Of a stretch of 64,000 nucleotides of DNA, positions 1-11,100 are shown piece by piece. Positions within the stretch are counted from its first letter, which is position 1. Each line of letters opens with the position of its first letter. Both the position numbers and the translations under genes were made by a program. The notes beneath the pieces were generated by a model. It did not search any database. It worked only from the letters and a program-made list of their open reading frames with translations, and had not been told where the DNA came from. This stretch comes from Carettochelys insculpta (taxonomy: Eukaryota; Chordata; Testudines; Carettochelyidae), in NCBI RefSeq assembly GCF_033958435.1, contig NC_134138.1:4600001-4664000 (forward strand). Direction: 5' to 3'.

Positions 1-989
1 CGCTGGAGGCTGGTCCTAGGTGGAATCACCAGGGTCGGAGACCTCCTGGACTACGAGCGGGGGGACTGGATGGAGGCCCCGGCGCTCGCCCGGCGCGTGG
101 GGCTCTCCGACCTACGCTCCTCCCGTCTCGTACTCCAGGAGGTGAAGGCTGCCCTGCCCTCCACCGCTCACAGTTACCTCGGCCGGGTCCTGCGAGAGGG
201 TGCACCCCGCCCCCCTCCCACTCCTAGCCCTCCGGACCTCTTCGTGGGCCCCCGGCTTTGCGATCCTGCCCGCCCCCTCCCCCACATCACCTCAGCCGGC
301 TGCACACTTTCCAGCCGGTCCCCTTCCGAACCACGCCTCGACACCTTCTGTACGCGCTCGTGCTTCACACGCTCCACTTCCCCACCCTCGTGTCCCGCCC
401 CGATCACAAATGGCGGGACCTCTTGCCGTCATCGGAGGGTGGGGAGCCCCGGTGGGCCGGCCTCTACTCCACCTTGGTCCCGCGGCCCGCCGGGGACATC
501 AGCTGGAGAATCCTCCACGGAGCGGTGAGCACGGGCGTGTACCTGGCGCGGTTCACCCCCATCCCGGACACCTGTACCTTTTGCGGCACGAGGGAGAACC
601 TGGCGCACATCTACATCGAGTGCGCCAGGCTGCAGCCCCTCTTCCGGCTCCTCCAGAACCTCCTCTTGAGGTTCTGGCTGCACTTCTCCCCACACCTTCT
701 CATCCTCTCACACCCTATCCGTGGCCCCACAAAGTCACGGGACCTCCTCGTCAGCCTCCTCCTGGCCACGGCCAAAATGGCCATTTACAAAACCAGGGAG
801 AGGAGGCTGGCAGGGGGGGTGACCTGCGACTGTGGGGCCTACTTCCGTTCCTCCCTCCGCTCACGAATCCGAGCAGAGTTCCTCTGGGCGGCGTCCACCA
901 ACTCCCTGGACGCCTTTGAGGAACGGTGGGCGCTGTCTGGGGTCCTCTGCTCGGTGTCCCCCTCTGGCTCCGTCATTTTAAACCTTTGA
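1..989 (+). mobile_element. Tx1/L1-like LINE, 3' end of ORF2 (broken)
   Basis: C-terminal part of a non-LTR retrotransposon polyprotein; the 5' part lies outside the window. Frame 1 is open from base 1 to about 300, then reading continues one frame over to a stop at 987-989, so one frameshift separates the parts. The second part has a zinc-knuckle-like run (CTFCGTRENLAHIYIEC, near 570-620) followed by a leucine-rich stretch. That arrangement is seen at the C-terminus of Tx1-group and other L1-like elements of fish, frogs and reptiles. Reverse transcriptase and endonuclease domains are not in view. The clade call is from memory of the family pattern and could be wrong; the LINE call is firmer. 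Confidence 0.7.
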
Positions 990-1232
990 TCCTCACTCCC
1001 GCTCCTGGTTTTCTTTCGTTGTCCCCCGTATTTACTTGGAACCGGGCTGTTTTTAATGGGTCCCCTCTCATCGTGAGAGGGGCCTTGTAGCTGTAGCCTG
1101 CCCACTCCCCCGGCATCCAATAGGTACACTTAGAAATCTCATGAGTACATGAGACCAAGGGAACTTGAAACTACGTGGGTTTTTTTTCAAAAGCAGCTCT
1201 GTCTGAACAACGAGCATCTAACAAGCTACGTT
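990..1232 (+). other. LINE 3' UTR and short anonymous spacer
   Basis: Follows the LINE stop codon directly and is probably its 3' untranslated region, up to a T-run near 1,183. No gene is seen. Confidence 0.4.
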
Positions 1233-1530
1233 GGCTGTGTCTACACGTGCCCAAAACTTCGAAATGGCCACCCAAATGGCCATTTTGAAGTTTACTAATC
1301 AAGCGCGGAAATGCATATTCAGAGCTTCATTAGCATGCAGGCGGCAGCAGCGCTTCGAAATTGACGCTTCTTGCCGCCACGCAGGGCATCCAGACAGGGC
1401 TCCTTTTTGAAAAGACCCCACCTAGCTCAAAGTCCCCTTATTTTCATGAGCTAATGGGAATAAAGGAACTTCAAAATAGGCAGCCTTTTTTGAAAAGCAT
1501 CCCATTTAGACCTGTCACACAAGTGGCAAA
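1233..1530. repeat. Partial Harbinger-like foldback MITE
   Basis: Starts GGCTGTGTCTACACGTGC, the terminal sequence shared with the complete foldback element at 18,172-18,571, and runs in the same order through the TTCGAA-rich arm and the 'cagacagggctcc' centre. The second half is degenerate and fades near 1,530, so this is an old copy with a damaged right arm. Confidence 0.75.
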
Positions 1531-1904
1531 AAGCATCAATTTTAAAGCACCACTCCTGGGTTGCGCAGGGATCCTTTCATCGGGGGTGGAGGATATAGAC
1601 CTTTTTTTTGGAAGTGAAAGTGTTTGGTCAATGTGGGTCCTGTTTTTTTTTTGTTCTTCTTTTTGAGGAAACCTTTGGAAATGTGGTTGCAGGTGTTTTT
1701 GAGCTGGGGTTGCAGGAGGAGTGGGGGTTTGTTGTAATCAGTTTTCAGTAACTTTTCTTCATGGAAAAAGATAGAAGAAGTTCTTGGATTTTTGTAGTAA
1801 GCATGTGGTGGATGGTTGTTCTGGGGGTAATATAAGCTGTTGCAAAGGGGTGCTGTAGAAGGCATGGAATTTGTAGACAGGATTTTCATCTCCTGGACTG
1901 AAGC
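1531..1904. other. No gene; T- and G-rich anonymous sequence
   Basis: Short homopolymer runs and no open frame with recognisable content. It may be an insertion that split neighbouring foldback elements. Confidence 0.4.
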
Positions 1905-2292
1905 TGTATTTTGGAATGGCTATGCTAATAACTGAATGGAAAAACAGGAATGAGGTGCTGAAATGAATATTCAGTGCCTCATTAGCATGCTGCTGGACAG
2001 GGCACTTTGTGGCTTGGTTCCATGGGGATCCTTTTTGAAAGGCCCTTGCAGACTTGGAAATCCCCTTATCAGTGGATAGGAACAAGGGAATTTTGAAGTG
2101 TGCAGGGTCCTTTGGGAAAGGACCCCCATGTAGCCAACCCACACGCAAGCAAAATGGGGCACTTTTGAAGTGCCGCGGGCGGCAGTATGCTAATGAGGTG
2201 CTGAATATTCATTTCAGCACCTCATTGGTATTCTTCGATTTGGCCATTAGCACGGCCATTTCAAAATTTTGGCCAAGTGTGGCCACAGCCCC
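1905..2292. repeat. Degenerate foldback element
   Basis: The two halves are inverted copies of each other. The left arm has 'aatgaggtgctgaaatgaat' near 1,950 and the right arm has its reverse complement near 2,200-2,230. Outer parts (ggaatggctatgctaat and its counterpart near 2,240-2,270) also pair. The right end, tgtggccacagcc, resembles the TIR of the foldback family but is more diverged. Confidence 0.65.
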
Positions 2293-2495
2293 CTAGTCTT
2301 CAAAAGCCCCTAAAACCAAATAGGAATAAGGGGCTTTGCGAAGGCCCCCATCTGCACTGCATAGGCAGCCTGCTGTGGCTGCCGTTATGCTAATTAGGTG
2401 CCTCATATTCATGGTAGTGCCTCATTAGCATGTTCTGACCTTGCTTATTACCATGCCCCTTTTGGAAAGAAGGGGCTAGCGTAGATGTAGCCTTT
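2293..2495. repeat. Third foldback-like fragment
   Basis: Contains 'ttatgctaattaggtgcctc' and 'gtgcctcattagcatg', arm words shared with the preceding element, and ends gcgtagatgtagcc, similar to a Harbinger-type terminus. Its left end is not clear. Confidence 0.45.
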
Positions 2496-2965
2496 GTGAG
2501 ACTCCTTCTTGGTAGGTGCTGTAGTTAGGCCCAAAGCTGAAACTGCTACGAGCTGAGCAGAAGAACTGGCGGCTCAAGCCATGGAGAGCTGGTTTTGCCT
2601 CCAGCCACAATAGAGGGGACAAACGGCCAGTGGGGGGGCAAGCAGGACATGGGACCAATGAGAGGTTGTCTGGCCTTGCCTCAGGCTCAATGAGGGGTGC
2701 ATCAGGGTGATGTGTCAGGGCCTGCACGGACTGGACAGAGCTTAAGTGGGGCATTTGAGGTGGGGTGCAGAGAAAGTTTGGGTGTGTGGATTGGATCTTT
2801 ACAGTACTGGACTGGTGAGCCTGAGAGGCAAAGGACACTGCTCAATCCATCTGAGCTGGGACAGTTACTTGAGGGTTGGTTATGAACTCTGGGTGTGGGA
2901 TTTTCCCAAGCTATTGCCATGTGAGTTCTCTGCCTCTTTCATTAAAAGTTTCTTTCCTACACTGA
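2496..2965. other. No gene seen; left flank of the Harbinger element
   Basis: Anonymous sequence with an attaaa polyadenylation-like word near 2,941 just before the transposon. The last three bases (tga) are a candidate target-site duplication with tta at 7,649-7,651, one mismatch. Confidence 0.4.
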
Positions 2966-3294
2966 GGCTACGTCTACACGTGAAGCCTACATCGAAGTAG
3001 CCTATTTCGATGAATAGCGTCTACACGTCCTCCAGGGCCGGCAACGTCGATGTTCAACTTCGACGTTGCTCAGCCCAACATCGAAATAGGCGCAGCGAGG
3101 GTACGTCTACACGCCCAAGTAGCACACATCGAAATACGGATACCAGGCACAGCTGCAGACAGGGTCAACCTGCGGACTAGCGCTTCCGGGGCAACAGCTA
3201 GCTGCTCCCTTAAAGGGCCCCTCCCACACACACTCAGCCTGCACAGCACGCGGTCTGAGGAGCCATAGGCACACAGACCCCGGGCGCCGCAGTC

Positions 3295-4761
3295 ATGGAC
3301 CCCCAGCAGCAGCAGCAGCAGCTAGAGGTCCACCCAGCCCTCCCAGCAGGAGCAGGGCTTGCCCTGACCCATGCCATGCGGGAGGCAGCTGAGCACCTCC
3401 TTGCCCCAGGGGAGGAGATGCCCCCAGGGCAGCAGGGCTCAACCCCTACCCCTGCAGCACCCCGCTCCATCCTCCGCCTCACACGCCAGCGGCTGTGGAG
3501 CTACCCCACCAGCACCAACTGGTGGGAGTGGCTGCTGCTTGGGGAGTGGGACGACGACCCCTAGCTCAGGAACTTCAGGATGACCCGGCAGACATTCCTG
3601 GAGCTGTGCCAGTGGCTCACCCCCGCACTCAGGCACCAGGACACTGCTATGCGGCATGCCCTTACGGTGCAGAAATGGGTCGGCATCGCGGTCTGGAAGC
3701 TGGCCACTCCGGACAGCTACCGATCCGTGGGACAGCAGTTTGGTGTCGGAAAGGCCACCGTCGGGGCTGTCGTCATGGAGGTAAGCGAACCCACGGGGGG
3801 AGGCCAGAGCAGGGGGGCAGGGCAGGGCAGGCCAGGGCAGGGGGGCCAGAGCAGGGCAGGGGGGGCAGGACAGGGGGGCCAGAGCAGGGCAGGGGGGCCA
3901 GAGCAGGGCAGGCCACGGCAGGGGGGCCAGGGCAGGGCAGGGCAGGGCCACGTACACGCTGCTCACCCCTCATTGGTGCCGTCCCATGTGCTTTCTCTGC
4001 AGGTTGTGCGTGCCATCAACGCCATGCTCCTGCACAGGCTCGTGAGGCTGGGGGACCCACATGCCACCATCGCCGCCTTTGCCACCCTGGGCTTCCCCAG
4101 CTGCTTCGGGGCTCTGGATGGGACTCACATCCCCATCCGCGCCCCGCATCACAGTGGCGGACGATATCTCAATCGCAAGGGCTACCATTCTGTCGTCCTC
4201 AAGGCCTTGGTGGACAGCCGGGGACGTTTCCAGGACATTTACGTGGGCTGGCCTGGCAGCACCCACGACGCCCGGGTTTTCCGGAATTCGGGCCTGTGCC
4301 GCCGGCTGGAGGCGGGGACCTACATCCCCCAGTGGGAGATCCCTCTGGGGGACACCACCATGCCCTTCTGCATCATCGCAGATGCGGCCTACCCCGTCCG
4401 GCCGTGGCTCATGCACCCCTACACGGGCCATCTCTCCGCTAGCCAGGAGCGCTTCAACGAGCGCCTGAACCGTGTGCGCCAGGTGGTGGAGCGCTCATTT
4501 GGCCGCCTGAAGGGACGCTGGAGATGTCTCCTGACCCGCCTGGATGCGGGCCCCAACAACATCCCCCAGATTGTGGGTGCCTGCTGCGCCCTGCACAATT
4601 TGGTCGAGAGCAAGGGGGAGACCTTTCTGCAGGGCTGCGCTGCGGAGGCCGCCAGGGCACACGTCCAGCCACCTGCTGCCCCCAGTCGGCAGGTGGACCC
4701 CGAGGGGACCCGGGTCCGGGAGGCCCTGCGGGCCCACTTCGACGACCAGGCCGCGGGGTGA
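3295..4761 (+). pseudogene. Harbinger transposase (HARBI1/ALP1-like), one nonsense codon
   Basis: DDE-superfamily nuclease that would cut and paste the host element, working with the Myb-like partner. The ATG at 3,295 opens a frame interrupted by a single TAG at 3,562-3,564 (after EWDDDP), then continues in the same frame through TFLELCQWL. A GT-AG intron fits 3,781-4,002 (ATGGAG|gtaagc ... ctctgcag|GTTGTG); reading across it restores GAVVME-VVRAIN continuity. Catalytic blocks are visible: LDGTHIPIRAP (first Asp), GWPGSTHDARVF (second Asp) and VVERSFGRLKGRW (Glu). The end, HNLVESKGE, is typical of the family. The stop sits where relatives, as I recall, have a conserved aromatic codon, so a TGG-to-TAG change is the simplest reading. 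The rest looks intact. Confidence 0.9.
3781..4002 (+). repeat. Transposase intron filled by a GGGGCCAGAGCAGGGCAG tandem repeat
   Basis: Bounded by gtaagc and ctctgcag. From about 3,800 to 3,950 it is a purine-rich tandem array of a unit near GGGGCCAGAGCAGGGCAGG, with variable spacing. It stays open in the transposase frame and so mimics coding sequence. Confidence 0.8.
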
Positions 4762-4989
4762 ACGCTGCCCAGGCCCCCTACTGCCCGCCCCTTCCTCCCC
4801 CACACTCCTGCCCCAACGCCCACACCATGGAGCACCCCAGCGTCCCACCCTCCCACTTGTCCTGGACAAATGACAGCACGCACTTGTGGCTGAACGTAAA
4901 CTTTTTTTTGGTCTTTCTGAAACTGTTTTTTTGGGGATGTAACAAGAAATATGTGAACCACAAACAGAAAACTGGGGAGAAACGTCCAA

Positions 4990-5060
4990 CCAAAGCAATA
5001 TGTAGAACAATAAAACAATGCAAATAAACAACAGTGTGCAATAAATAATAAAAAGGAAAC
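4990..5060 (+). promoter_or_regulatory. Cluster of polyadenylation signals for the transposase transcript
   Basis: Four AATAAA words lie within 45 bases (from about 5,009 to 5,050), about 250 bases after the transposase stop and in front of the convergent Myb-like gene. This fits the 3' end of the plus-strand transcript. Confidence 0.6.
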
Positions 5061-5177
5061 CAGGGAGGATAAAGGGGAGAACTATTTACATGGGGGGGAC
5101 GGGGAAAACGGGGGGGCCAAACAAACAGGGTGCAACTATATACAAAGGGGGGGGGCCACGTCCCGGGCCCCTCGCCC

Positions 5178-5735
5178 CTATAGCCCAGCACTGGGCGTCG
5201 CTGGCCGGGAGCCCCGCCGCGCCTGCAGCCTGGTCCGCGGCTGGGTGGGAGCGGGCTGGAGCAGAAGGTATCGGGGCCGGCGAGTGTCAGGTGGCTCCAG
5301 GGGTCCCTCGGCGCTCTGGCCCTCGCGGGTGGGTGGCGGGGCGACGGCGGACGGGCCGGTGACGGGCGGAGCAGCTGGTGGTGGGGCTGCAGGAGCGGGC
5401 AGGCCGGGCGATCTTTCGGCCGGCGCGTCATGGGGGGCCAGGTAGTCCACAAGCCGGTTAAATGTCTGCATGTAGGCCCCCCATGCCTCCTGGCGCCAGG
5501 CCAGCGCCCGCTCCTGCAGGTGGAGGTGCTGCTCCGCGACCTCCAGCTGCCGACGGAGGATGGCCAGCAGCTGGGGGTCCATCACCGGCGGCGGTTGGTG
5601 GCGCGGGGTCCGCCGTCTAGCCCTCCGCGGGGCCGGTCGGTCCTCGGCCGAGGGGCTGCCCTGGAGCGAGGGTCCCGGAGGGCTGTCCGGGACGACTGAC
5701 GCCTCGCCGGCGCTCTCTTCCGGTCCTTGTGATGG
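5178..5735 (-). CDS. Myb/SANT-like Harbinger protein, C-terminal exon
   Basis: Minus-strand reading frame ending at 5,178. It contains MDPQLLAILRRQLEVAEQ with a heptad-like leucine pattern, a WRQEAWGAYMQTFNRLV helix, then a long proline-rich tail. C-terminal coiled segments of this kind follow the Myb/SANT domain in Harbinger accessory proteins and may mediate contact with the transposase. An acceptor-like site (ccatcacaag) lies near 5,732. Its phase does not match the obvious donor at about 6,589 in the upstream exon, so the exact junction or a one-base indel is unresolved. Confidence 0.6.
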   Translation of the reverse strand, partial: PSQGPEESAGEASVVPDSPPGPSLQGSPSAEDRPAPRRARRRTPRHQPPPVMDPQLLAILRRQLEVAEQHLHLQERALAWRQEAWGAYMQTFNRLVDYLAPHDAPAERSPGLPAPAAPPPAAPPVTGPSAVAPPPTREGQSAEGPLEPPDTRRPRYLLLQPAPTQPRTRLQARRGSRPATPSAGL

Positions 5736-5869
5736 TGCAGGTGCAGGACACAGGAGAGGAGGGGGGGAAGAAGAATGGAGACAGGCGTTAGTGTGGGCCC
5801 CGAGCCGTGGCCTTTGTCCCTCCAGCCCTGTGCTGCAGGTTCCCCATCCCCGTCCCCGGGAGATGCTGC

Positions 5870-6326
5870 TGTGATGGATGGGGTTCAGGGGTCCCCCGGC
5901 CCTGCATCCCGTCCCCTGGTGGGAGCGACTCTCACTTCACCCGGCAGGGTCTGACAGCAGGAGAGGTTTCTTAGGCCACAGATGGCCAGTTTCTGCCAGG
6001 AGTGACAGCACCAGCTGTCGGAAGAGACAGTCCTTCCAACCCGTGGTGGGGAGAAGACCCCAAGGGGGGGCCCCTCGGGGATGCAGCTTTCCCCCTCCTC
6101 AGGCTGGCTGCCTACCAGCTCTCCCTTCCCCTAGCCTCTACCTGTGGCCCCCGCCCTCGCCCCCCAATTCCAAGCCAGCTCGGCTCCTCCCTCCTGTTAG
6201 TTCAGGGCAGAGGTGTCACCTGCCAGCTGTAGCGCCAGGATCCTCCTTTGGCCCTGGGAGGTATTCAGCTCTTGGGGCTCATATGTAGCCTGAGTCTCCC
6301 TTTTGCATTCCCCCGACTCCATCACA
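5870..6326 (-). mobile_element. Solo LTR (gypsy type) inside the Harbinger element
   Basis: 457 bp with termini TGTGATGG ... CCATCACA, flanked on both sides by TGCTGC (5,864-5,869 and 6,327-6,332), a target-site duplication. It belongs to the LTR family seen at 16,873-17,259, 21,177-21,574 and 37,035-37,418: shared words include ggggttc, a block of gagtgactctcac type near the start, and gacagtccttccaaccc. Relative to 21,177-21,574 it lies on the minus strand. It sits between the two exons of the Myb-like gene. Confidence 0.85.
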
Positions 6327-6589
6327 TGCTGCTGCTGCGGGGTGTCCCACCCCCTCCTCCCGGGGGCCTCTCGAGTTTCCGCTCCCCCCTGGCCCGGGGA
6401 TGGGGCATGGCACTGTCATACGGAGGGGGGGCGGGGGAAGGGGCTGATGGCTGCAGTGCTGTGAGGGCCATGGCCCTGGTGTCCTTGGGGCCATGGCCAT
6501 GTGAGCATGTGGGGGGCCCAGGACACATATTTCTTACCCCCGCCCCTCAAGCCCAGGGGTGTCCACCAGAGAGGGGTACCTACCTGTGG

Positions 6590-7221
6590 GTCCGCTCCCA
6601 CGGTCCGGAGATCCCCGGGGGGTCAGAGGCCCTGCTGCTGCTCCAGGATGGCAGGAGGAGGATCTGTAGGCTGGATTCTGCGGAGGAGGAGCCCCCCTCC
6701 TCCTCCTCCTCCTGCCGCGATGTCCCGGGGGTGGCCTCCGGGGGGGGGCCCCGGGGTGCGGGGCTTGCCTCCGGGGCGGACTCCGTCTGCAGGGCCTGCT
6801 GGGGCTCATCAGCTGAGGTGTCAAGGGTGGCCGGAGGGGAGGAGGTGTGCCGGGAGCCCAGGATGTCCCTGAGCTCCCTGTAAAAGGGGCAAGTGACGGG
6901 GGCGGCCCCAGATCGGCTGGCCGCATCCCGGGCCCGGGCGTAACCCTGCCGCAGCTCCTTGACCTTACTCCTGACGTGGTCAGGAGTGCAGGCAGGGTGA
7001 CCCCGGGCAGCTAGGCCGTCGGCCAGCCGAGCGAACGCATCCGCGTTCCGCCTCTTGCTCCCCATTACCTGGAGCACCTCCTCCTCGCTCCAGAGCCCCA
7101 GCAGGTCCCGCAGCTCGGCCTCCGTCCAGGAGGGGCCCCGCTGCCGCTTCCCAGCCTGGCTGCCCTGGCTCCCCTTGGGGGGGGTCCCCTGGGGGCGCTG
7201 GGGGGGCTTCCGGCCAGCCAT
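6590..7221 (-). CDS. Myb/SANT-like DNA-binding protein of the Harbinger element, main exon
   Basis: Start chosen at the minus-strand ATG at 7,221 (MAGRKPPQ), which precedes a basic, proline-rich leader. The domain follows at about residues 30-115: SWTEAELRDLLGLW, then ARLADGLAARGH and VRSKVKELRQGYARARD, ending in a CPFYRELRDILG block. This is the trihelix/Myb-SANT-like fold used by Harbinger second proteins to bind transposon ends and bring the transposase to the nucleus. An acidic serine/glutamate run follows. A donor (cccacag|gtaggtac on the minus strand) is near 6,589. The frame is open throughout, unlike the partner transposase. Confidence 0.82.
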
Positions 7222-7648
7222 CGCCGTTCTGTGGGGCGGCTGAGGGTGCTGCAGGCTGCCCGCGTGTGCAGGCTGGAGCCTGCACGTTGCCTCAGCTTCC
7301 TGCAGAGGCAGGGAGCGGGAGGGGACCTTTAAGGGGCCGCTCCACGCGGCCACCAGTGAGCTGAGGGGCTGGAGACAGCGTCTCTCAACCCCCCAGCTGA
7401 TGGCCGCCATGGAGGACCCGGCAATTTCAACGTTGCAGGACGCGGATCGTCTACACTGTCCCTACTTCGACGTTGAACGTAGAAGTAGGGCGCTATTCCT
7501 ATCCCCTCATGGGGTTAGCGACTTCGACGTCTCGCCGCCTAACATCGAAGTTAACTTCGAAATAGCGCCCGACGCGTGTAGCCGCGACGGGCGCTATTTT
7601 GAAGTTAGTGCCGCTACTTCGAAGTAGCGTGCACATGTAGACACAGCT

Positions 7649-7814
7649 TTAGACTCTGTGCGTGCGAGTGGGGAAGCATCGCCTCTCCGAGGCGCCCGGG
7701 GGTGTACATTTCCCAGGCTACGTGGTGTGGGCTGGAGTCAGTTCTGTGTGAGATGGGTGAAAAGGAGCCCCAAGATGTTGAACTCGGCCCTGCGTGCTGC
7801 CGATTCCTTCTGGC
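7649..7814. other. Right flank of the Harbinger element, no gene
   Basis: Anonymous sequence between the transposon end and the start of the inverted-repeat arm. Confidence 0.4.
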
Positions 7815-8177
7815 AGAAGACTTACATGTGAACAAAGGACAGGAACGCTGCTTGTTGTGTCTGCCTGGCTGGGTTTGCTGGGCACATGGGAACAGATAAG
7901 AGCAGTTACAGGGTTACGGGCCATGGTACGGGCCATGGCGGGAATGTAATACATGAGTATACACTGTAAGGCTGCCTGGCTCCCTCTCTCAAACTGAAGT
8001 CAATTTACGCCCATTTAGAACTGGCAAGAGGGCTGGGAGGGGCGGGGGCAGCAAAAGCAACAGTAAAAGCTAAAGAAAATCCTGGCCATGGCTGGAACGC
8101 ACCCTCTCCCATGACCCCTCCCCCGTGGGATACAAAGGAGGTGGGATGAAGCCTCCTGTCTCAGGACTTGCCCAAGT

Positions 8178-11100
8178 ATAGAGTAGGCATCCTTCAGTCT
8201 CCATAGACTATGGATCGCGCCCTTTATAGTTTCAATTGAGGACTTCATTTACAGCGTCTACTGTGACTATGAGGACCCACATGAGAGTGACAGTCCTTGC
8301 TGCATCTCTTGCAGATGTGGTGGGTGTCTGGCAAGTCCTTAGTGTGCTTTCTGTGCGCTTGCTTCTCCTCTGCTAGCTGTCTGATCTTCATCTCGCCCTT
8401 CTGAAGGCCCTTGTGTAACCCCTGCCTCCATCTGCTGCGGTCGTCTGCTAGTTCTTCCCCGTTGTCCAGCTCGATGTCTACCTCTCTGAGGTCTCTCTTG
8501 CAGACATCTTTGTAGCGCAACTGGGGGCATCCGGGAGGTCTTTTGCCAGAGGCTAGCTCACCATACAGGATGTCTTTTGGAATCCTTCCATCATTCATCC
8601 TGTGGACGTGGCCAAGCCAGCGGAGCCGACGCTGCCTGAGGAGGGTGTGCATGGTTGGGATTCCAGCTTGCTTGAGGACGGCGGTGTTGGTCACTTTGTC
8701 CTTCCATGATATTCCAAGGATGCGCCTGAGGCAGCGCAAGTGGAAGACGTTCAGCCTCTTTTCCTGGCAGGCATACAGGGTCCAAGTCTCGCTGCCATAA
8801 AAGAGGGTGCTGAGGATGCAGGCTCTGTAGACTTGCATTTTGGTGTGAGTGTTCAGCTTGTTGTTATTCCACACTCTCTTGCTGAGTCTGGACAGAGTTG
8901 TGGCCGCTTTTCAGATCCTCCTATTTAGCTCAGTGTCCAACGACAGGGTGTCAGTGATGGTGGACCCGAGGTAAACGAACTCGTGGACGACCTCTAAGGT
9001 ATAGTTGTCAATGCTGATTGATGGGGATTCAGCAACATCCCGACCGAGTACGTTTGTCTTCTTTAGGCTGATGGTAAGCCCAAAGTCCTTGCATGCTTTG
9101 GAGAACTGATCCAGCATTTTTGAAGCTGGTCTTCTGTGTGAGACACTACAGCAGCATCGTCTGCGAACAGCATGTCTCTGATGAGGACTTCTCGCACGTT
9201 AAACTTAGGTTTCAGCCTTGCAAGGTTAAACAGTTTCCCATCAGATCTTGTGTGCAGCAAGATGCCCTCTGTTGAAGATCCAAAGGCATGCTTCAGGAGG
9301 ATTGTGAAGAAGATCCCGAACAAGGTCGGAGCAAGCACGCATCCTTGTTTGACGCCGCTCCTGATTCTGAAAGCATCCGATAATGAGCCATCATATTGGA
9401 TGGTTCCTCTCATGTCTTCGTGGAAGGACTGGATCATCTTGAGTAACCGTGGAGGACAGCCTATCTTGTGGAGCAGTTTGAACAGACCATCCCTGCTGAC
9501 CAAGTCAAAGGCCTTGCTCAGGTCGATGAAGGCTATGTAGAGTGGCTTCCTCTTGTCAGGGATTTTTATCCCTTTGGGCATTATCGTCCCCATGGGCCAG
9601 GGGAAACAAGCCTTTGGCTTATTTAATATCATTGCAAGGGCAGGTAGACTCTAAAGATACATAGACTGCCATTTAGCAGCCCCCTGTAACCGTCACTCTG
9701 TGTCAATTGGTTTCCCCGGTAGCCTGAACTCACAAACACCTCAGAATCATGGATTTGAAATTCAGGCTCCTCATTGGGTGCAGGTGAGCAGCTTCTAGAA
9801 GCTTCCCTGGCTCGGAGGACCTGTTTGAAAACATGTGCCTAGAACCTTCGTATGGAAATTAGCTTATGAATCATGTATGAACTCTACCTATATAAGCCGT
9901 TCCTGGCATTCGGGGCCCTTGGGTACTGCAGACAAGGATCCTGCTGACCCGACACGAAACAGCGAGGCCACGAGGCGACCGCTGAGAGTTCCGAGGCCGG
10001 CCAGGCTTAAGAGCCGAAGAGAGCTGAATCACAGCCGCGCTTGCGGCTTAGAGCTGAAATCACCTCAGAACTCGCCTTTGAGCGGTGCTGAACAGAGCTA
10101 AATCTCTGCTTGGCTAGTTACACCTAGCCACCTCAGCCAATGGTGACAGGACCCTGAGCCGCCTTGCGGCCTGAAGCGGCGTCTTTGCACCATCGCGCCT
10201 CACCGCTCTCTAGCATCGAGGAGCAACAAGCAGCCCTGAGGTAGATCAGGCGGGCGGCGACCTGGCCTCACCACTAGGGTGAGGTACTGCGTGCTCGCCT
10301 GCTGAAACCCAGGGCCTGCCATCACAGCGGCACCTTTGCTCCTGCCGCCAGCCATCTTGCGGCATCGACGCTTCACCGCCACTGGACTGGACTCTTACTA
10401 GACTAGACCTTACCTAACCGGACTGGACACGTAAAATTGCCTTAACATAGCTATATACATATACTATGTTCACTCCCACCTGGGAAATCGGGACCCTCTG
10501 CGAGGGAACGGGGGGTTGCTCCTCCGTTGTTCCTTCCTCTGACGAGGGGAGGGAAGCGCCCGGGGGCCCGACCCCCTGAGGCCGGGCCTGGACACCCCAG
10601 GCAGGGTTCATTATATTAACCAGACCTCAGCACATTTAATTAAGAATTAATGTTTAAGTTTAAGTTGTTATAGTTTGTCCAGCTCTTCACGGTTTAACAA
10701 TAAGGCAAAAGTTCTAACTTCCCTTTTCCCTTCTATCCTTTTCCCCCCATCCTTACTCACCTCCTCTAAATAGATTGCAGGAAAAGGCATTGCCTCCCTG
10801 CCGCCCTCAGTTGTCAAATCCTACCATAGTGACCTGAGGAAGAGCATAAGCCTCCCAGGTACACTTAGTTGGACCCACTAAGGGAGTACCGTGAGCCCCC
10901 CAAAAGAGGGACAGTCCAGACTGGCTCTCGGGTACCAACCCCTTGGGTCAGGCTAGCAACCTGACCCTGCACAGAGGTGGGGCTTAGCACCCCCACCCCG
11001 GCTTTGGAAGGAGACAGAGGGGATTTTTCAAACTCCCAACACCCCTCACTCCTAAACTCCTCTATCCTTTTACCTTTGCTCCTACAACCAAATCCTTTGC

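Larger units (their letters stand above)
2966..7648. mobile_element. Near-complete autonomous Harbinger DNA transposon
   Basis: A 4.7 kb element with terminal inverted repeats. The left end is GGCTACGTCTACACGTG; the right end read inward is AGCTGTGTCTACATGTGC. It carries the two genes typical of animal Harbingers, arranged tail to tail: a DDE transposase on the plus strand (3,295-4,761) and a Myb/SANT-like DNA-binding protein on the minus strand (two exons within 5,178-7,221). Flanking triplets tga and tta fit a 3-bp target duplication with one change. A 457-bp LTR has inserted at 5,870-6,326. Both ends are rich in TTCGA palindromes. Two shorter copies made only of these ends occur at 27,926-28,607 and 32,315-33,025. 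Confidence 0.92.

Noticed and set aside
2496..2965. LTR end suggested by an attaaa word
   Set aside because: No second copy, no TG...CA boundary and no target duplication seen.
3495..4442. 315-codon frame overlapping the transposase
   Set aside because: Shadow frame; only the 3,295-4,761 frame carries Harbinger motifs.
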